Shown here piece after piece: positions 1 through 8,773 of a stretch of DNA of 64,000 nucleotides. Within the stretch, counting starts at the first letter, position 1, and every line of letters begins with the position of its first letter. The DNA is from Hyphomicrobiales bacterium (GTDB lineage Bacteria > Pseudomonadota > Alphaproteobacteria > Rhizobiales > Rhizobiaceae): NCBI GenBank assembly GCA_900473175.1, contig UCKM01000001.1, forward strand, positions 62,001-126,000, given 5' to 3'. A program made the position numbers and the translations under genes. The notes under the pieces were generated by a model, which saw only the letters and a list, made by a program, of their open reading frames with translations, ran no database searches and was not told where the DNA came from.

Positions 1-1
1 G

Positions 2-625
2 TTGACGCTGGCGGATGGCTTCGTCCGCAGTCAGGGGCGGCCGGTGCTCGTCGTAGCAGCCAATATCTTGAGCCGGCGCATCAATCCCGCAGAACGCGCC
101 AGCGCCGTGCTCTTTGCCGACGCAGCCGGTGCTATCCTCCTCAGCCCGTCGACCAATCAGAACGAAGGACTTCTCGGTGTGGATCTCGCATCGGATGGAA
201 GCCGGTATGATCTGATCTCAATACCTGCAGGAGGCTCCAAGCGACCATTTGCTACGGGCACGGCAGCTGAAGAATGTCTGATGACGATGCGTGACGGCCG
301 GGAGATGTTTGCGCGGGCCGTGCAGATGATGACCCGGTGCGCCAGGCAGGCGCTAAGGGACGCGAAGCTTGAGCCTTCGGATGTCAGCAGGCTCATCCCG
401 CATCAGGCGAATGCCCGCATCTTCGATGTTGTCGGTGATAATCTGGGTATTGATGCTGACAGGATCGTTCGCACCATAGCGGAATATGGAAACTCGTCGG
501 CTGCCACCATTCCGCTTTCGCTGTCCCTTGCCCATCGCGCGCGGCCGTTCGTTGCGGGCGAACGGCTGCTCTTGACTGCAGCTGGCGCGGGCCTGACGGG
601 CGGCGCTGTGGTTTGGGGCATATAA
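2..625 (+). CDS. 3-oxoacyl-ACP synthase III (FabH-like), C-terminal part, cut by window edge
   Basis: This is the C-terminal part of a thiolase-fold ketosynthase III, which condenses an acyl-CoA starter with malonyl-ACP. The motif PHQAN (His about residue 134 of the visible part) and [10 protein letters not shown] (Asn about 164) are the His and Asn of the Cys-His-Asn triad. The C-terminal glycine-rich stretch ([10 protein letters not shown]) is also typical. The catalytic Cys should lie upstream of the window, so the TTG at position 2 is not the real start. Nothing visible decides between true fatty-acid FabH and a specialised KAS III. The next gene is a DUF2252 protein, which does not suggest the usual plsX-fabH cluster, at least downstream. 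Confidence 0.9.
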   Translation: MTLADGFVRSQGRPVLVVAANILSRRINPAERASAVLFADAAGAILLSPSTNQNEGLLGVDLASDGSRYDLISIPAGGSKRPFATGTAAEECLMTMRDGREMFARAVQMMTRCARQALRDAKLEPSDVSRLIPHQANARIFDVVGDNLGIDADRIVRTIAEYGNSSAATIPLSLSLAHRARPFVAGERLLLTAAGAGLTGGAVVWGI

Positions 626-732
626 CGCCCCTTCACCCATCTCTTGTTCTCGATTCAACGTCGATCGCTCTGCTATGATGAGCCCAAGAATAGCGCGATG
701 TAGGTCGCATGCCTCCGGAGGGTCCTTGGATC

Positions 733-1809
733 ATGACCGTGGTTGAGGATGTTAGGAACTACGAGGACTGGCTGCGGGCGCAATGTCCTGTCGTCGAGGA
801 CGGGCTTCGCAAGAAACACAAGACAATGGCGCAGGACGCATTCAGGTTTTTCCGCGCCACATGTTTCCGTTTTGCGCGAAAGGTGGGCGATCTTGTTGCT
901 GAACTAGGCGACGCACCGCGGGTGCCATGCGTTGGCGATGCGCATATCGAGAATTGGGGCACCTGGCGCGACGCCGAGGGTCGGCTTGTATGGGGCGTCA
1001 ACGATTTTGATGAGGCTGCCAAACTTCCTTACACATACGATCTCTTGCGGTTGGCGACGAGCGTCCGCCTAGCGCCTGGATTGCCAGGGACCAACGGGGA
1101 AAGGATAATTGCTATCCTCGATGGCTATCGAAGCGGGCTGGATAATCCTCGGCCGCGCTTCGTTGACGATGAAACGCCATGGATGCAAGCGCTCGTCAAC
1201 CGGCCCGCGACCAAGGCCGGCGCCTTCAGGGCAGAACTCGCCAAGCTTGGACCAGAGCAACCACCACCCGAGATAGCCGAGGCACTGCGCATGCAACTCC
1301 CGGCCGATACCGTGGATATCCGTTTTGGCGCATGGCAGCGCGGTGCGGGCTCGCTCGGACGGCCCCGCTATGTTTCGACGGGCATCTGGCGTGGCGGGCT
1401 CGTCGTGCGGGAGGCAAAGGCACTGGTGCCCTCGGCTTGGAAATGGGCGGCGAGCGTGGCAGGTGCCGACCGGTTGTTGCTGAACATGGCCACAAGCCGC
1501 TATCGCGCTCCCGATCCCTTTCTTGCAGTGCGCGCAGGCTCTGTCATCCGTCGCCTGGCACCCGACTCCGTCAAGATAGATCTTTCGGCTCAAGACGCGC
1601 TGGCCTATGGACCAAAGCTGTTGTCTGCGATGGGCGTTGAACTCGCGTCCATCCACGTCGCAGACAACATCAATCCGGATGCGATCCGCCGTGACCTTGA
1701 CGGACGTGCGAAGGATTGGCTCCGGCGCACCGCGAAACTGGTTGAGGAGGCCGTGCGCACCGACTTCCTCAAATGGCAGCGGTTCTATCAAAGTCAGCCG
1801 CCAGCTTAG
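733..1809 (+). CDS. DUF2252 family protein
   Basis: This protein of about 358 residues matches the DUF2252 pattern. It has GDAHIENWG at about residues 68-76 and NDFDE at about 90-94, followed by a LPYTYDLLRLATS helix. The His/Asp/Asn arrangement resembles the catalytic loop of aminoglycoside-phosphotransferase-like kinases, but the reaction of the family is not established, so kinase activity is only an inference. I chose the ATG at 733 because GGAGGG at 717-722 sits 10 bases before it. An upstream in-frame ATG at 709 has no ribosome site. There is no signal peptide, so it is probably cytoplasmic. It lies alone between the ketosynthase and a GNAT gene. Confidence 0.85.
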   Translation: MTVVEDVRNYEDWLRAQCPVVEDGLRKKHKTMAQDAFRFFRATCFRFARKVGDLVAELGDAPRVPCVGDAHIENWGTWRDAEGRLVWGVNDFDEAAKLPYTYDLLRLATSVRLAPGLPGTNGERIIAILDGYRSGLDNPRPRFVDDETPWMQALVNRPATKAGAFRAELAKLGPEQPPPEIAEALRMQLPADTVDIRFGAWQRGAGSLGRPRYVSTGIWRGGLVVREAKALVPSAWKWAASVAGADRLLLNMATSRYRAPDPFLAVRAGSVIRRLAPDSVKIDLSAQDALAYGPKLLSAMGVELASIHVADNINPDAIRRDLDGRAKDWLRRTAKLVEEAVRTDFLKWQRFYQSQPPA

Positions 1810-1928
1810 TCCCAGGTCGCGGCCGGGCGAAAAGCAAGTGTACATCATGGCAACGTGGGCCGGTTGCGCGGCCGGATTTCTCGCACGCCCGGGCTTGGCG
1901 TCACATTGTTGCTGGGGTACGAAACTTC

Positions 1929-2771
1929 ATGACCCGCATTATCCGCCTTGCCGAACGCCACGAACTTTCAACCATCATCGACTGGGCCGCAGCGGAAGGC
2001 TGGAATCCCGGCCTTGACGACGCAGCCGCATTCTGGGCCGCGGACCCTCAAGGCTATCATGTGCTCGAAGTTGATGGCACGCTCGCCGCCGCAATATCGC
2101 TGGTTCGCTACAGCGGGCGCTATGCATTCCTCGGCTTTTATATGGTGCGGAATGAATGGCGCGGACGAGGCCTCGGTTGGGCCCTCTGGCAAAACGTGGT
2201 CGGCAAAAGCAGGGTAGAGACCATCGGGCTCGATGGGGTGGTGGCCCAGCAGGAGAATTATCGCAAATCCGGATTTGTCTACGCCCATGCAAATTTCCGC
2301 TATGGGGGAATTCCGCCTCAGCTTGCACCAGCCAGCCAATCAATCGTTGCTGTCGACGCGGCGCTTACGGATCAGGTGGCTGCTTATGACACAGGGTTCA
2401 ATCCGGAACATCGGGAGGCTTTCGTCCGTGCCTGGATAGGGCAATCGGAATCGCGATACACAATGGCCTTTGTCGAGGATGAAGCGATTGCCGGCGTCGG
2501 CGTTATTCGTTCGTGCCGCGATGGCTACAAGATCGGCCCGCTTTTTGCCAATAGGGTGGAGATTGCCGATGAATTGTTTCGAGCGCTTGCCGTGAAAGCG
2601 CGCGGAATGCCGGTGTTCATCGATATTCCAGGACCCAACAAAGCCGCGCAATCGCTTTGCGAACGCTACGGCTTGGCACCGGTTTTCGAAACAGCCCGCA
2701 TGTACAGGGGAACGGTGCCCGAACTGCCGCTCAACAGGATTTTCGGTATCACCACCTTCGAGCTCGGCTAG
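1929..2771 (+). CDS. GNAT family N-acetyltransferase with second C-terminal GNAT-like domain
   Basis: About 280 residues. The N-terminal half is a GNAT domain with the acetyl-CoA pyrophosphate-binding motif RGRGLG at about residues 78-83, preceded by the beta-4 segment FLGFYMVRNEW. The C-terminal half (about 145-280, including RDGYKIGPLFAN and ERYGLAPVFETARMYRG) resembles the second domain of the YitI/GNAT_18 type of two-domain acetyltransferases. The substrate cannot be read from sequence. The ATG at 1929 starts the conserved domain; the open frame runs further upstream (to 1773), but that part overlaps the DUF2252 gene and looks non-coding. The gene ends 8 bases from the convergent spoVR gene, leaving no room for a separate terminator. 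Confidence 0.85.
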   Translation: MTRIIRLAERHELSTIIDWAAAEGWNPGLDDAAAFWAADPQGYHVLEVDGTLAAAISLVRYSGRYAFLGFYMVRNEWRGRGLGWALWQNVVGKSRVETIGLDGVVAQQENYRKSGFVYAHANFRYGGIPPQLAPASQSIVAVDAALTDQVAAYDTGFNPEHREAFVRAWIGQSESRYTMAFVEDEAIAGVGVIRSCRDGYKIGPLFANRVEIADELFRALAVKARGMPVFIDIPGPNKAAQSLCERYGLAPVFETARMYRGTVPELPLNRIFGITTFELG

Positions 2772-2779
2772 AGCCTTTG

Positions 2780-4330
2780 CTAATCAGTGAACTTGTCGGT
2801 CGAAACTTCGTAAAGGACATTTCCCGAGCTTGCATCGACGCCAACAAGGCTGACGTCGTAGCCCCAGAGGCGGCGGACATGCCGCAACGTGGCGTCGCGT
2901 GTGCTTTCGTTGAGAACGATCCCATCGCGCGCCGTGTGCTGCAGACGCAGGTGGCGGTTGCCCAGAAGGTCAACATCCACGACCTGGATGTTGGGCTGGT
3001 TCATGCCAATGTCGTAGCTCTTGGAAAGAGTGCTGCGCACTTTCTCGTAACCGCGTTCATTGTGAATTGAGGAAACCTTGTAGTGATTCTCCTTCGCCTC
3101 GTCATCAAGGGCGAACAGCCGCATCTTCCGGATGAGTGCCGGGCTCAGATACTGCAGCAGAAAAGACTCGTCCCGGTGATTGGCCCAAGCGTCAATGAGA
3201 GTCCCGCGCCAATCGCCATTGCCGGCAAACTCCGGAAACCAGTCACGATCCTCGGCGGTCGGTTGCATGCAGATGCGCTCGATATCCTGCATCATGGCAA
3301 AGCCGATCGCATAAGGGTTGAGGCCCGAGTAGCGAGGATCATCGAAGCCCGGTTGAAAGACCACGTTGGAGTGACTGTGCAGCATCTCCAGCAAATGACC
3401 TTCGCTGATCTTTCCCTGATCGAACAGCTTATTCATGATGGTGTAATGGACGAACGTGGCGCAACCCTCGTTCATAACCTTGGTCTGCCGCTGCGGATAG
3501 AAATACTGCGCAACGATACGGACGATACGCAGAATCTCCCGTTCCCAAGGTTCAAGGATCAGGCTGGTCTTCTCAAGGAAGTAAAGCAGGTTCTCTTCCG
3601 GCAGATTAAGGGCCTTCTTGCGCTCCTGGGCTTCAAGCTCCGCCTCTGTCGAGCCCTCACTTTGCTTGGGCAGGGGCAGGGTGCGCCACAGATCGCTGAA
3701 AATGCGCTCCTCATATTCCAGCCGCTCGCGCACCCGCTCCTGTTCCTTGGCGGACGAAATCCGCGGCGGCCGCCGGTAACGAAATACTGCCTGATCCATC
3801 AAGGTGTGCGCAGCGTCAAGAATGGATTCGACAGCCGCAAGCCCGTGCCGCTCCTCGCACCGGGTGATATAGCCCTTCGCGAACTCCATATAGTCCAGGA
3901 TCGCGCTGGCATCGGTCCATTGTTTGAACAGGTAATTGTTCTTGAAGAAGTGATTATGGCCAAAGGAAGCGTGTGCGATCACCAGCGCCTGCAATGCCAT
4001 GGTGTTTTCTTCCATGAGGTAGGCGATGCACGGATTGGAATTGATGACGATCTCGTATGCCAGACCGCGCCGGCCTTTGCGGTAAAGGTAATCCTCGTAG
4101 ACGAAATGCTTGCCGAACGACCAATGCTGGTAGATCAGGGGCATTCCGTTGGAGGAATAGGCGTCCAGCATCTGCTCGGATGAAATGATTTCAAGCTGGT
4201 TTGGATAGACGTCCAGCCCGAGATCACCGATCGCAATTTCCTTGATTGCGTCATAGGTGCGCGACAAGGTATCGAAGCTCCAGTCAGAACCGCGAAACAG
4301 AAGTTCGGAAGCTCCCGCGCTCTTACTCAT
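2780..4330 (-). CDS. ycgB: SpoVR family protein (YcgB-like)
   Basis: This 516-residue protein has the full length of the SpoVR/YcgB family. Characteristic stretches are an N-terminal GLDVYPNQLEIISSEQMLDA, the MPLIYQHWSFGK block, INSNPCIAYLMEENT, and a His-containing AHASFGHNHFFK segment, followed by the NEGCATFVHY block. The family is widespread, was named from Bacillus sporulation, and has no established biochemistry; the organism here need not sporulate. It is the third gene of a prkA-yeaH-spoVR operon, starting 12 bases after the yeaH stop. That order is strongly conserved in proteobacteria and is tied to stationary-phase and starvation responses in enterobacteria. Confidence 0.95.
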   Translation of the reverse strand: MSKSAGASELLFRGSDWSFDTLSRTYDAIKEIAIGDLGLDVYPNQLEIISSEQMLDAYSSNGMPLIYQHWSFGKHFVYEDYLYRKGRRGLAYEIVINSNPCIAYLMEENTMALQALVIAHASFGHNHFFKNNYLFKQWTDASAILDYMEFAKGYITRCEERHGLAAVESILDAAHTLMDQAVFRYRRPPRISSAKEQERVRERLEYEERIFSDLWRTLPLPKQSEGSTEAELEAQERKKALNLPEENLLYFLEKTSLILEPWEREILRIVRIVAQYFYPQRQTKVMNEGCATFVHYTIMNKLFDQGKISEGHLLEMLHSHSNVVFQPGFDDPRYSGLNPYAIGFAMMQDIERICMQPTAEDRDWFPEFAGNGDWRGTLIDAWANHRDESFLLQYLSPALIRKMRLFALDDEAKENHYKVSSIHNERGYEKVRSTLSKSYDIGMNQPNIQVVDVDLLGNRHLRLQHTARDGIVLNESTRDATLRHVRRLWGYDVSLVGVDASSGNVLYEVSTDKFTD

Positions 4331-4342
4331 CTGTCACCCCAC

Positions 4343-5668
4343 TCAGCCGTTTCGTGCGGAAGTCGGTTGTTTGGCAAAAAGCTGACGGAAGACCGGATAG
4401 ATATCCCCAGGCTTTGCTATTCGCGTCATCTGGAAGTTACGCCAGTTTTCGCCGACTTGTCGATATGATCGCCACAACGAGGTGCCATTGTCCGTTGACC
4501 TGAAAATAGCGCTCTCGCGCTCATCGAGGATTTCGACATAGGCATAGTACTGGCACAGCTTCATGATGTCATTGTTCAGGAGACTGACACAGTGCTCCGA
4601 GTCGCCAGAGAGATTGTCTCCGTCGGAAGCCTGGGCTGCATAGATGTTCCAATCACGGCTCGGGTAACGATCGAGGATGATCCTTTGCATCTCCTCGAGC
4701 GCAGTCGATACGACCGTCCCGCCACTCTGGGTGCTGCCGAAGAATGTCTCCTCATCGACTTCGTGGGCTTGGTGGGTGTGGCGAATGAAGACGATATCGA
4801 TGCGATCGTAGCGCCGTTTGAGGAAAAGATGCAGAAGCACAAAGAAACGCTTGGCGAGATCCTTTTCGCGCTCACCCATGGAACCTGAAACATCCATCAG
4901 GCAGAACATGACTGCGTTCGCATTTGGAAGGGGCTGCGGCTCGAAGCGATTGAATCGGATATCAACGGGATCGATATAGGCAACCACCTTGCGCCGGCGG
5001 ACAAGGATGTCGAGTTCCCGTCGCAGCGCCGCAAGGCGCTCGTAGGCAGGGGTTCCCGGCTTTGCGTGCTTGGCCTCAAGCCTTGCTATTTCGGCGGCAA
5101 GGGCGTCCACTTCGGCCAGTTTGGGGCGACGCAAGGCGATGCGGCGGCCAAAACTGTTGCGCATGGTCCGTCCGACATTGATGTTGGTGGGCGACCCGGC
5201 GATCGTAAAGCCAGCGCGGCGCGGCTTGAAAGCAACGGCTTCCTTCAGGCTCGACTTGATCATATCCGGAAGTTCAAGATCCTCGAAAAAAAGGTCAAGC
5301 ACCTCCTCGCGCGACAGCACGAACTGAAAATCGTCCTCCATCTCCCCTTCGGCCGCCGCGCCTTTACCGGCACCTGTGCCGCCGCCCTGGCCCGGTTTGG
5401 GGAGACGGTCGCCGGAGATGAATTCCTTGTTCCCGGGCAGGACATGCTCCCGCCGGCCGCTGCTACGATCGGGCTGGAAGTTCGGCTCGCTGGTACCATC
5501 GACGGGAAAGGGAACGCTGTGGCCGACATCGACATCGACGATCTTGCCCGACTTTATCTGCTGATGCACGACCCGCTTCAATTCGGCGCGGGCGCGCCGC
5601 AGGAAGCGTTGGCGGTTGTTTAAACTCTTGTCCTTCGGGTTCAGGCGGCGATCGATGAAGTTCGGCAT
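4343..5668 (-). CDS. yeaH: YeaH/YhbH family protein with vWA domain (DUF444)
   Basis: A 441-residue DUF444 protein. A basic N-terminus (FIDRRLNPKDKSLNNRQRFL) and a Gly-rich linker near residues 90-108 precede a von Willebrand A-like domain. Its MIDAS motif DVSGSMGE (Asp259, Ser261, Ser263) is intact, so it probably binds a divalent metal and a partner protein. The family is known to work with the PrkA kinase encoded next to it. AAGGTG lies 7 bases before the ATG, and the gene begins 21 bases after the prkA stop. It is the middle gene of the stress operon; cytoplasmic location is inferred from the absence of a signal peptide. Confidence 0.95.
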   Translation of the reverse strand: MPNFIDRRLNPKDKSLNNRQRFLRRARAELKRVVHQQIKSGKIVDVDVGHSVPFPVDGTSEPNFQPDRSSGRREHVLPGNKEFISGDRLPKPGQGGGTGAGKGAAAEGEMEDDFQFVLSREEVLDLFFEDLELPDMIKSSLKEAVAFKPRRAGFTIAGSPTNINVGRTMRNSFGRRIALRRPKLAEVDALAAEIARLEAKHAKPGTPAYERLAALRRELDILVRRRKVVAYIDPVDIRFNRFEPQPLPNANAVMFCLMDVSGSMGEREKDLAKRFFVLLHLFLKRRYDRIDIVFIRHTHQAHEVDEETFFGSTQSGGTVVSTALEEMQRIILDRYPSRDWNIYAAQASDGDNLSGDSEHCVSLLNNDIMKLCQYYAYVEILDERESAIFRSTDNGTSLWRSYRQVGENWRNFQMTRIAKPGDIYPVFRQLFAKQPTSARNG

Positions 5669-5689
5669 GCACGCACCTTTCTTCGGCGA

Positions 5690-7639
5690 TCAGCCGGCCT
5701 TGTTCACCCGCATGTACCAATCGACCAGGCGGCGGACCTGCCGCTCCGTGTAGCCACGCTCAACCATGCGCTGGACAAACTCCGTATGCTGCTTCTCGGT
5801 GGCGCCGTCTTTCTTGGAACCAAAACTGATGACCGGCAACAGATCCTCGACCTGACCGAACATGCGCTTTTCGATGACTTCGCGTAATTTCTCGTAACTC
5901 GTCCAGGACGGGTTACGGCCATTGTTTCTGGCTTTGGCGCGCAACGTGAACTTCACGACCTCGTTGCGGAAATCCTTCGGGTTGGCGATGCCGGCCGGCT
6001 TTTCAATCTGCGAAAGCTCGCTGTCGAGAATGCCGCGATTGAGGATCTGGCCGGTATCGGGGTCCTTGTAATCCTGGTCCTCGATCCAGGCATCCGCATA
6101 GGCGATATAGCGGTCGAACAGGTTCTGGCCATATTCGCTGTACGATTCCAGATAAGCTTTTTGAATCTCGTGGCCGATGAATTCGGCATAACGCGAGGCA
6201 AGTTCCGATTTGATGAAGTCGAGATAGTTTGCTTCGATCTCCTGAGGAAACTGCTCGCGTTTGATGGACTGCTCCAGCACATACATGAGGTGGACGGGAT
6301 CGGCGGCCACCTGCTTGGTGTCGTAGTTGAACGTCTCCGACAGCACCTTGAAGGCAAAACGGGTGCTTACCCCGTTCATGCCCTCATCGACCCCAGCCGC
6401 ATCGCGATACTCCTGCACCGACTTGGCTTTCGGGTCGGATTCGCGGAGGTTCTCGCCGTCATATACCCGCATCTTGGTATAAAGCGGTGAATTTTCATGC
6501 TCAGCCAGGCGCGTGGACACGGTGAAGCGGCTCAGGATTTCCAGAACTTCCGGTGCACACGGGTTATTGAGCAGTTCGCTTTCGCGCAAAAGCTTCTCGT
6601 AGATCTGCTTTTCTTCCGTGACCCGCAGGCAATAGGGAACCTTGATGACCGACATGCGGTCAAGGAAGGCCTCGTTGTTCTTGTTGTTCTTGAATTGCAG
6701 CCATTCAGATTCGTTCGAGTGGGCAAGAATGATGCCCTGGAACGGAAACGCACCAAAGTTTTCGGTTCCGTTGTAGTTGCCTTCCTGCGTTGCCGTCAGA
6801 AGTGGGTGCAGTACCTTGATTGGGGCTTTGAACATTTCGACGAACTCAAGCATGCCCTGTGTCGTCCGGTTCAAACCGCCGCTGAATGAATAGGCGTCGG
6901 GGTCGGCCTGGCTGAAGTTTTCGAGCTGGCGGATGTCGACCTTGCCGACAAGCGAGGAGACGTCCTGATTGTTTTCGTCGCCGGGTTCCGTCTTGGCGAT
7001 GCCGATCTGCCGCAGGCGGGACGGCGTAATCTTGACGACGCTGAATTTCGAAATATCGCCAGCGAATTCATCGAGCCGCTTTGTTGCCCATGGCGAGATA
7101 AGACCATTGAGGCGGCGGCGCGCTATGCCGTACTTGTCCTCCAAAAGGCCAGACATGCGATCGGGATGGAAGAGTCCGAGGGGCGATTCAAAAATGGGGC
7201 TGATGTGGTTGCCTGCCTTGAGCGTGTAGATCGGCCGGCGTTCCATGAGTTGCTTCAACCGTTCGGCAAGCGACGACTTACCACCACCGACCGGACCAAG
7301 CAGATAGAGAATTTGTTTCCGTTCCTCGAGGCCCTGCGCGGCGTAACGGAAATAACCGACGATCCGCTCGATCGTGTCCTCCATGCCGTAGAAATCGGCG
7401 AAGGCCGGGTAAATCTTGATCGTGCGGTTGAGGAATATGCGGCCCAGGCGTTCATCGGTGCTGGTGTCGACGAGGGTCGGCTCGCCAATTGCATCCACCA
7501 TTCGCTCGGAAGCGGTGGCAAACATCTTCGGATCGTTGCGGCAGGCCAGGAGATACTCTTGCAGGCTCATCTCCTCCTGCTTCTCACTGCTGTAGATCTC
7601 AGAGAAGAGACTAAATACGTCAGACGCCTGCGTTGCCAT
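5690..7639 (-). CDS. prkA: PrkA family serine protein kinase (YeaG-like)
   Basis: About 649 residues, the usual length for PrkA/YeaG. An AAA-like N-terminal domain carries Walker A GPVGGGKSS at about residues 115-123. The C-terminal half is the PrkA kinase-like region, ending LVDWYMRVNKAG. The family phosphorylates protein targets and, in enterobacteria, acts with YeaH in starvation stress. I chose the ATG at 7639 because GGAGG is 6 bases upstream at 7646-7650; the frame opens earlier, at 7714, but without a ribosome site. It leads the prkA-yeaH-spoVR operon. The long leader upstream may carry the regulation. Confidence 0.95.
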   Translation of the reverse strand: MATQASDVFSLFSEIYSSEKQEEMSLQEYLLACRNDPKMFATASERMVDAIGEPTLVDTSTDERLGRIFLNRTIKIYPAFADFYGMEDTIERIVGYFRYAAQGLEERKQILYLLGPVGGGKSSLAERLKQLMERRPIYTLKAGNHISPIFESPLGLFHPDRMSGLLEDKYGIARRRLNGLISPWATKRLDEFAGDISKFSVVKITPSRLRQIGIAKTEPGDENNQDVSSLVGKVDIRQLENFSQADPDAYSFSGGLNRTTQGMLEFVEMFKAPIKVLHPLLTATQEGNYNGTENFGAFPFQGIILAHSNESEWLQFKNNKNNEAFLDRMSVIKVPYCLRVTEEKQIYEKLLRESELLNNPCAPEVLEILSRFTVSTRLAEHENSPLYTKMRVYDGENLRESDPKAKSVQEYRDAAGVDEGMNGVSTRFAFKVLSETFNYDTKQVAADPVHLMYVLEQSIKREQFPQEIEANYLDFIKSELASRYAEFIGHEIQKAYLESYSEYGQNLFDRYIAYADAWIEDQDYKDPDTGQILNRGILDSELSQIEKPAGIANPKDFRNEVVKFTLRAKARNNGRNPSWTSYEKLREVIEKRMFGQVEDLLPVISFGSKKDGATEKQHTEFVQRMVERGYTERQVRRLVDWYMRVNKAG

Positions 7640-8074
7640 GATCAACCTCCAGCCACATGCAAATTCGAAGGAATCTGAGCTGAAGGGGCCGCCCCTCCGC
7701 TCAGAGGATTGCATGCCGAATGGTTACACTGTCAGGTGAGTCGCTCCACTGCGCAAGACACTAATTGTTGTAATTATGTGTACATTGCAGACAAGACACA
7801 TAGTCCTGCCCTAAGCCAGTCAGATGACGATCACCCTTCGTCGTCTTATCCTTCATGGGCAATGTAAGAAGCCCAATCGTCAGTTTGTATAGGTAAGGCA
7901 AAAGAAATCGTACTTAAATGGAGGTCGTGGGCATAAGCACTGGTTGAAACGGGCGAGACTATCGCCTCAAGCAATGACGTCGATCCGAAAGGCTGCGGCC
8001 CTATTGGTGAACGTTTGTACTGTCTCTATGTCGGAATAATCTTTGGATTTCCGACGCCAGGCCGGCAATCACGT
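7640..8074 (-). promoter_or_regulatory. Non-coding leader and promoter region of the prkA operon
   Basis: About 435 bases without a credible gene, between the prkA start and the stop of the peroxiredoxin gene. It contains a perfect palindrome TAATTGTTGTAATTA at 7762-7776, a hairpin with an 8-base stem (one G-T pair) at 7823-7845, and a small inverted repeat AGGGGC/GCCCCT at 7684-7696 just ahead of the prkA ribosome site. I could not place a convincing -35/-10 or -24/-12 promoter. The operon promoter presumably lies here on the minus strand. Confidence 0.4.
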
Positions 8075-8755
8075 CTATGCAGCGAGCTGCGACGCGGCGG
8101 ACATCAACTCATTTGGCGCCGGTACTCCAAACATGTAGCGGCCTCCTTCTGGAACTTCGGTAAAAGACCAGCGCACAATTCCGTCGCGATCGAGGAGAAA
8201 CTCTCCGACGAGCTGGCCCCGCCCGGTTGCCATCATATGCTGGTCGGCGTCCGTGAATTCATATCCATCGGCCTTATCGAGAACGTCTATGGCCGCCATG
8301 GGATTCATCGGCTCGGTCAACTCGTCTGCCATGTCGATCCGCATGTTCATGATAGCGTCCATGCCCAGCTTGTGCGGCCATTGGGTCTCGGATTCGGTCA
8401 ACTCCAGATTGGGCAGACCGAATGCCCGGTGCGAAATCCGTTCCGGATCCGATGCGGCCAGCAAATTCGGCAATGGATGATACCGAAAGTAAAGCCGTGC
8501 ACGATCGATTGGCGTGTTCACAACGGTAAGGCTGTCGATACCCTTGTCCCGCAAGGCTTCTTCCAGTTGAGACATGGCAGCAATCTGGCGCCGGCAAAAC
8601 GGACAGTGCAGCCCTCTGAACAGTCCGACCAATACAGGTTTCTGGCCGCGAAAATCATCGATGGCGACTTTGCCCTGACGTGTAATCGCGTCGAGGACGA
8701 CATTGGGTGCGCGGTCACCCGGCTGCAATGGAGTTCCAATTCGAGGCGCGGACAT
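8075..8755 (-). CDS. AhpC/TSA-type peroxiredoxin-like thioredoxin-fold protein
   Basis: A 226-residue thioredoxin-fold protein of the redoxin/AhpC-TSA group. The N-terminus (GDRAPNVVLDAI, then KPVLVGLFRGLHCPFCRRQ) carries a CPFC redox pair at Cys51/Cys54 at the usual position. A CxxC pair of this sort points to thiol-disulfide or peroxide reduction, but the substrate is not known. The C-terminal part (FTDADQHMMATGRGQLVGEFLLDRDG) matches a subgroup of redoxin proteins common in Rhizobiales. No signal peptide is present, so it is probably cytosolic. It starts 18 bases after the stop of the large cyclase/TPR gene on the same strand and may be co-transcribed with it. Confidence 0.85.
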   Translation of the reverse strand: MSAPRIGTPLQPGDRAPNVVLDAITRQGKVAIDDFRGQKPVLVGLFRGLHCPFCRRQIAAMSQLEEALRDKGIDSLTVVNTPIDRARLYFRYHPLPNLLAASDPERISHRAFGLPNLELTESETQWPHKLGMDAIMNMRIDMADELTEPMNPMAAIDVLDKADGYEFTDADQHMMATGRGQLVGEFLLDRDGIVRWSFTEVPEGGRYMFGVPAPNELMSAASQLAA

Positions 8756-8773
8756 GCGTCTTCCTCCTCTGGG

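Noticed and set aside
3083-4183. Long plus-strand frame over the spoVR gene
   Set aside because: The minus strand encodes a full-length SpoVR protein with conserved blocks. The opposite frame has no recognisable motif.
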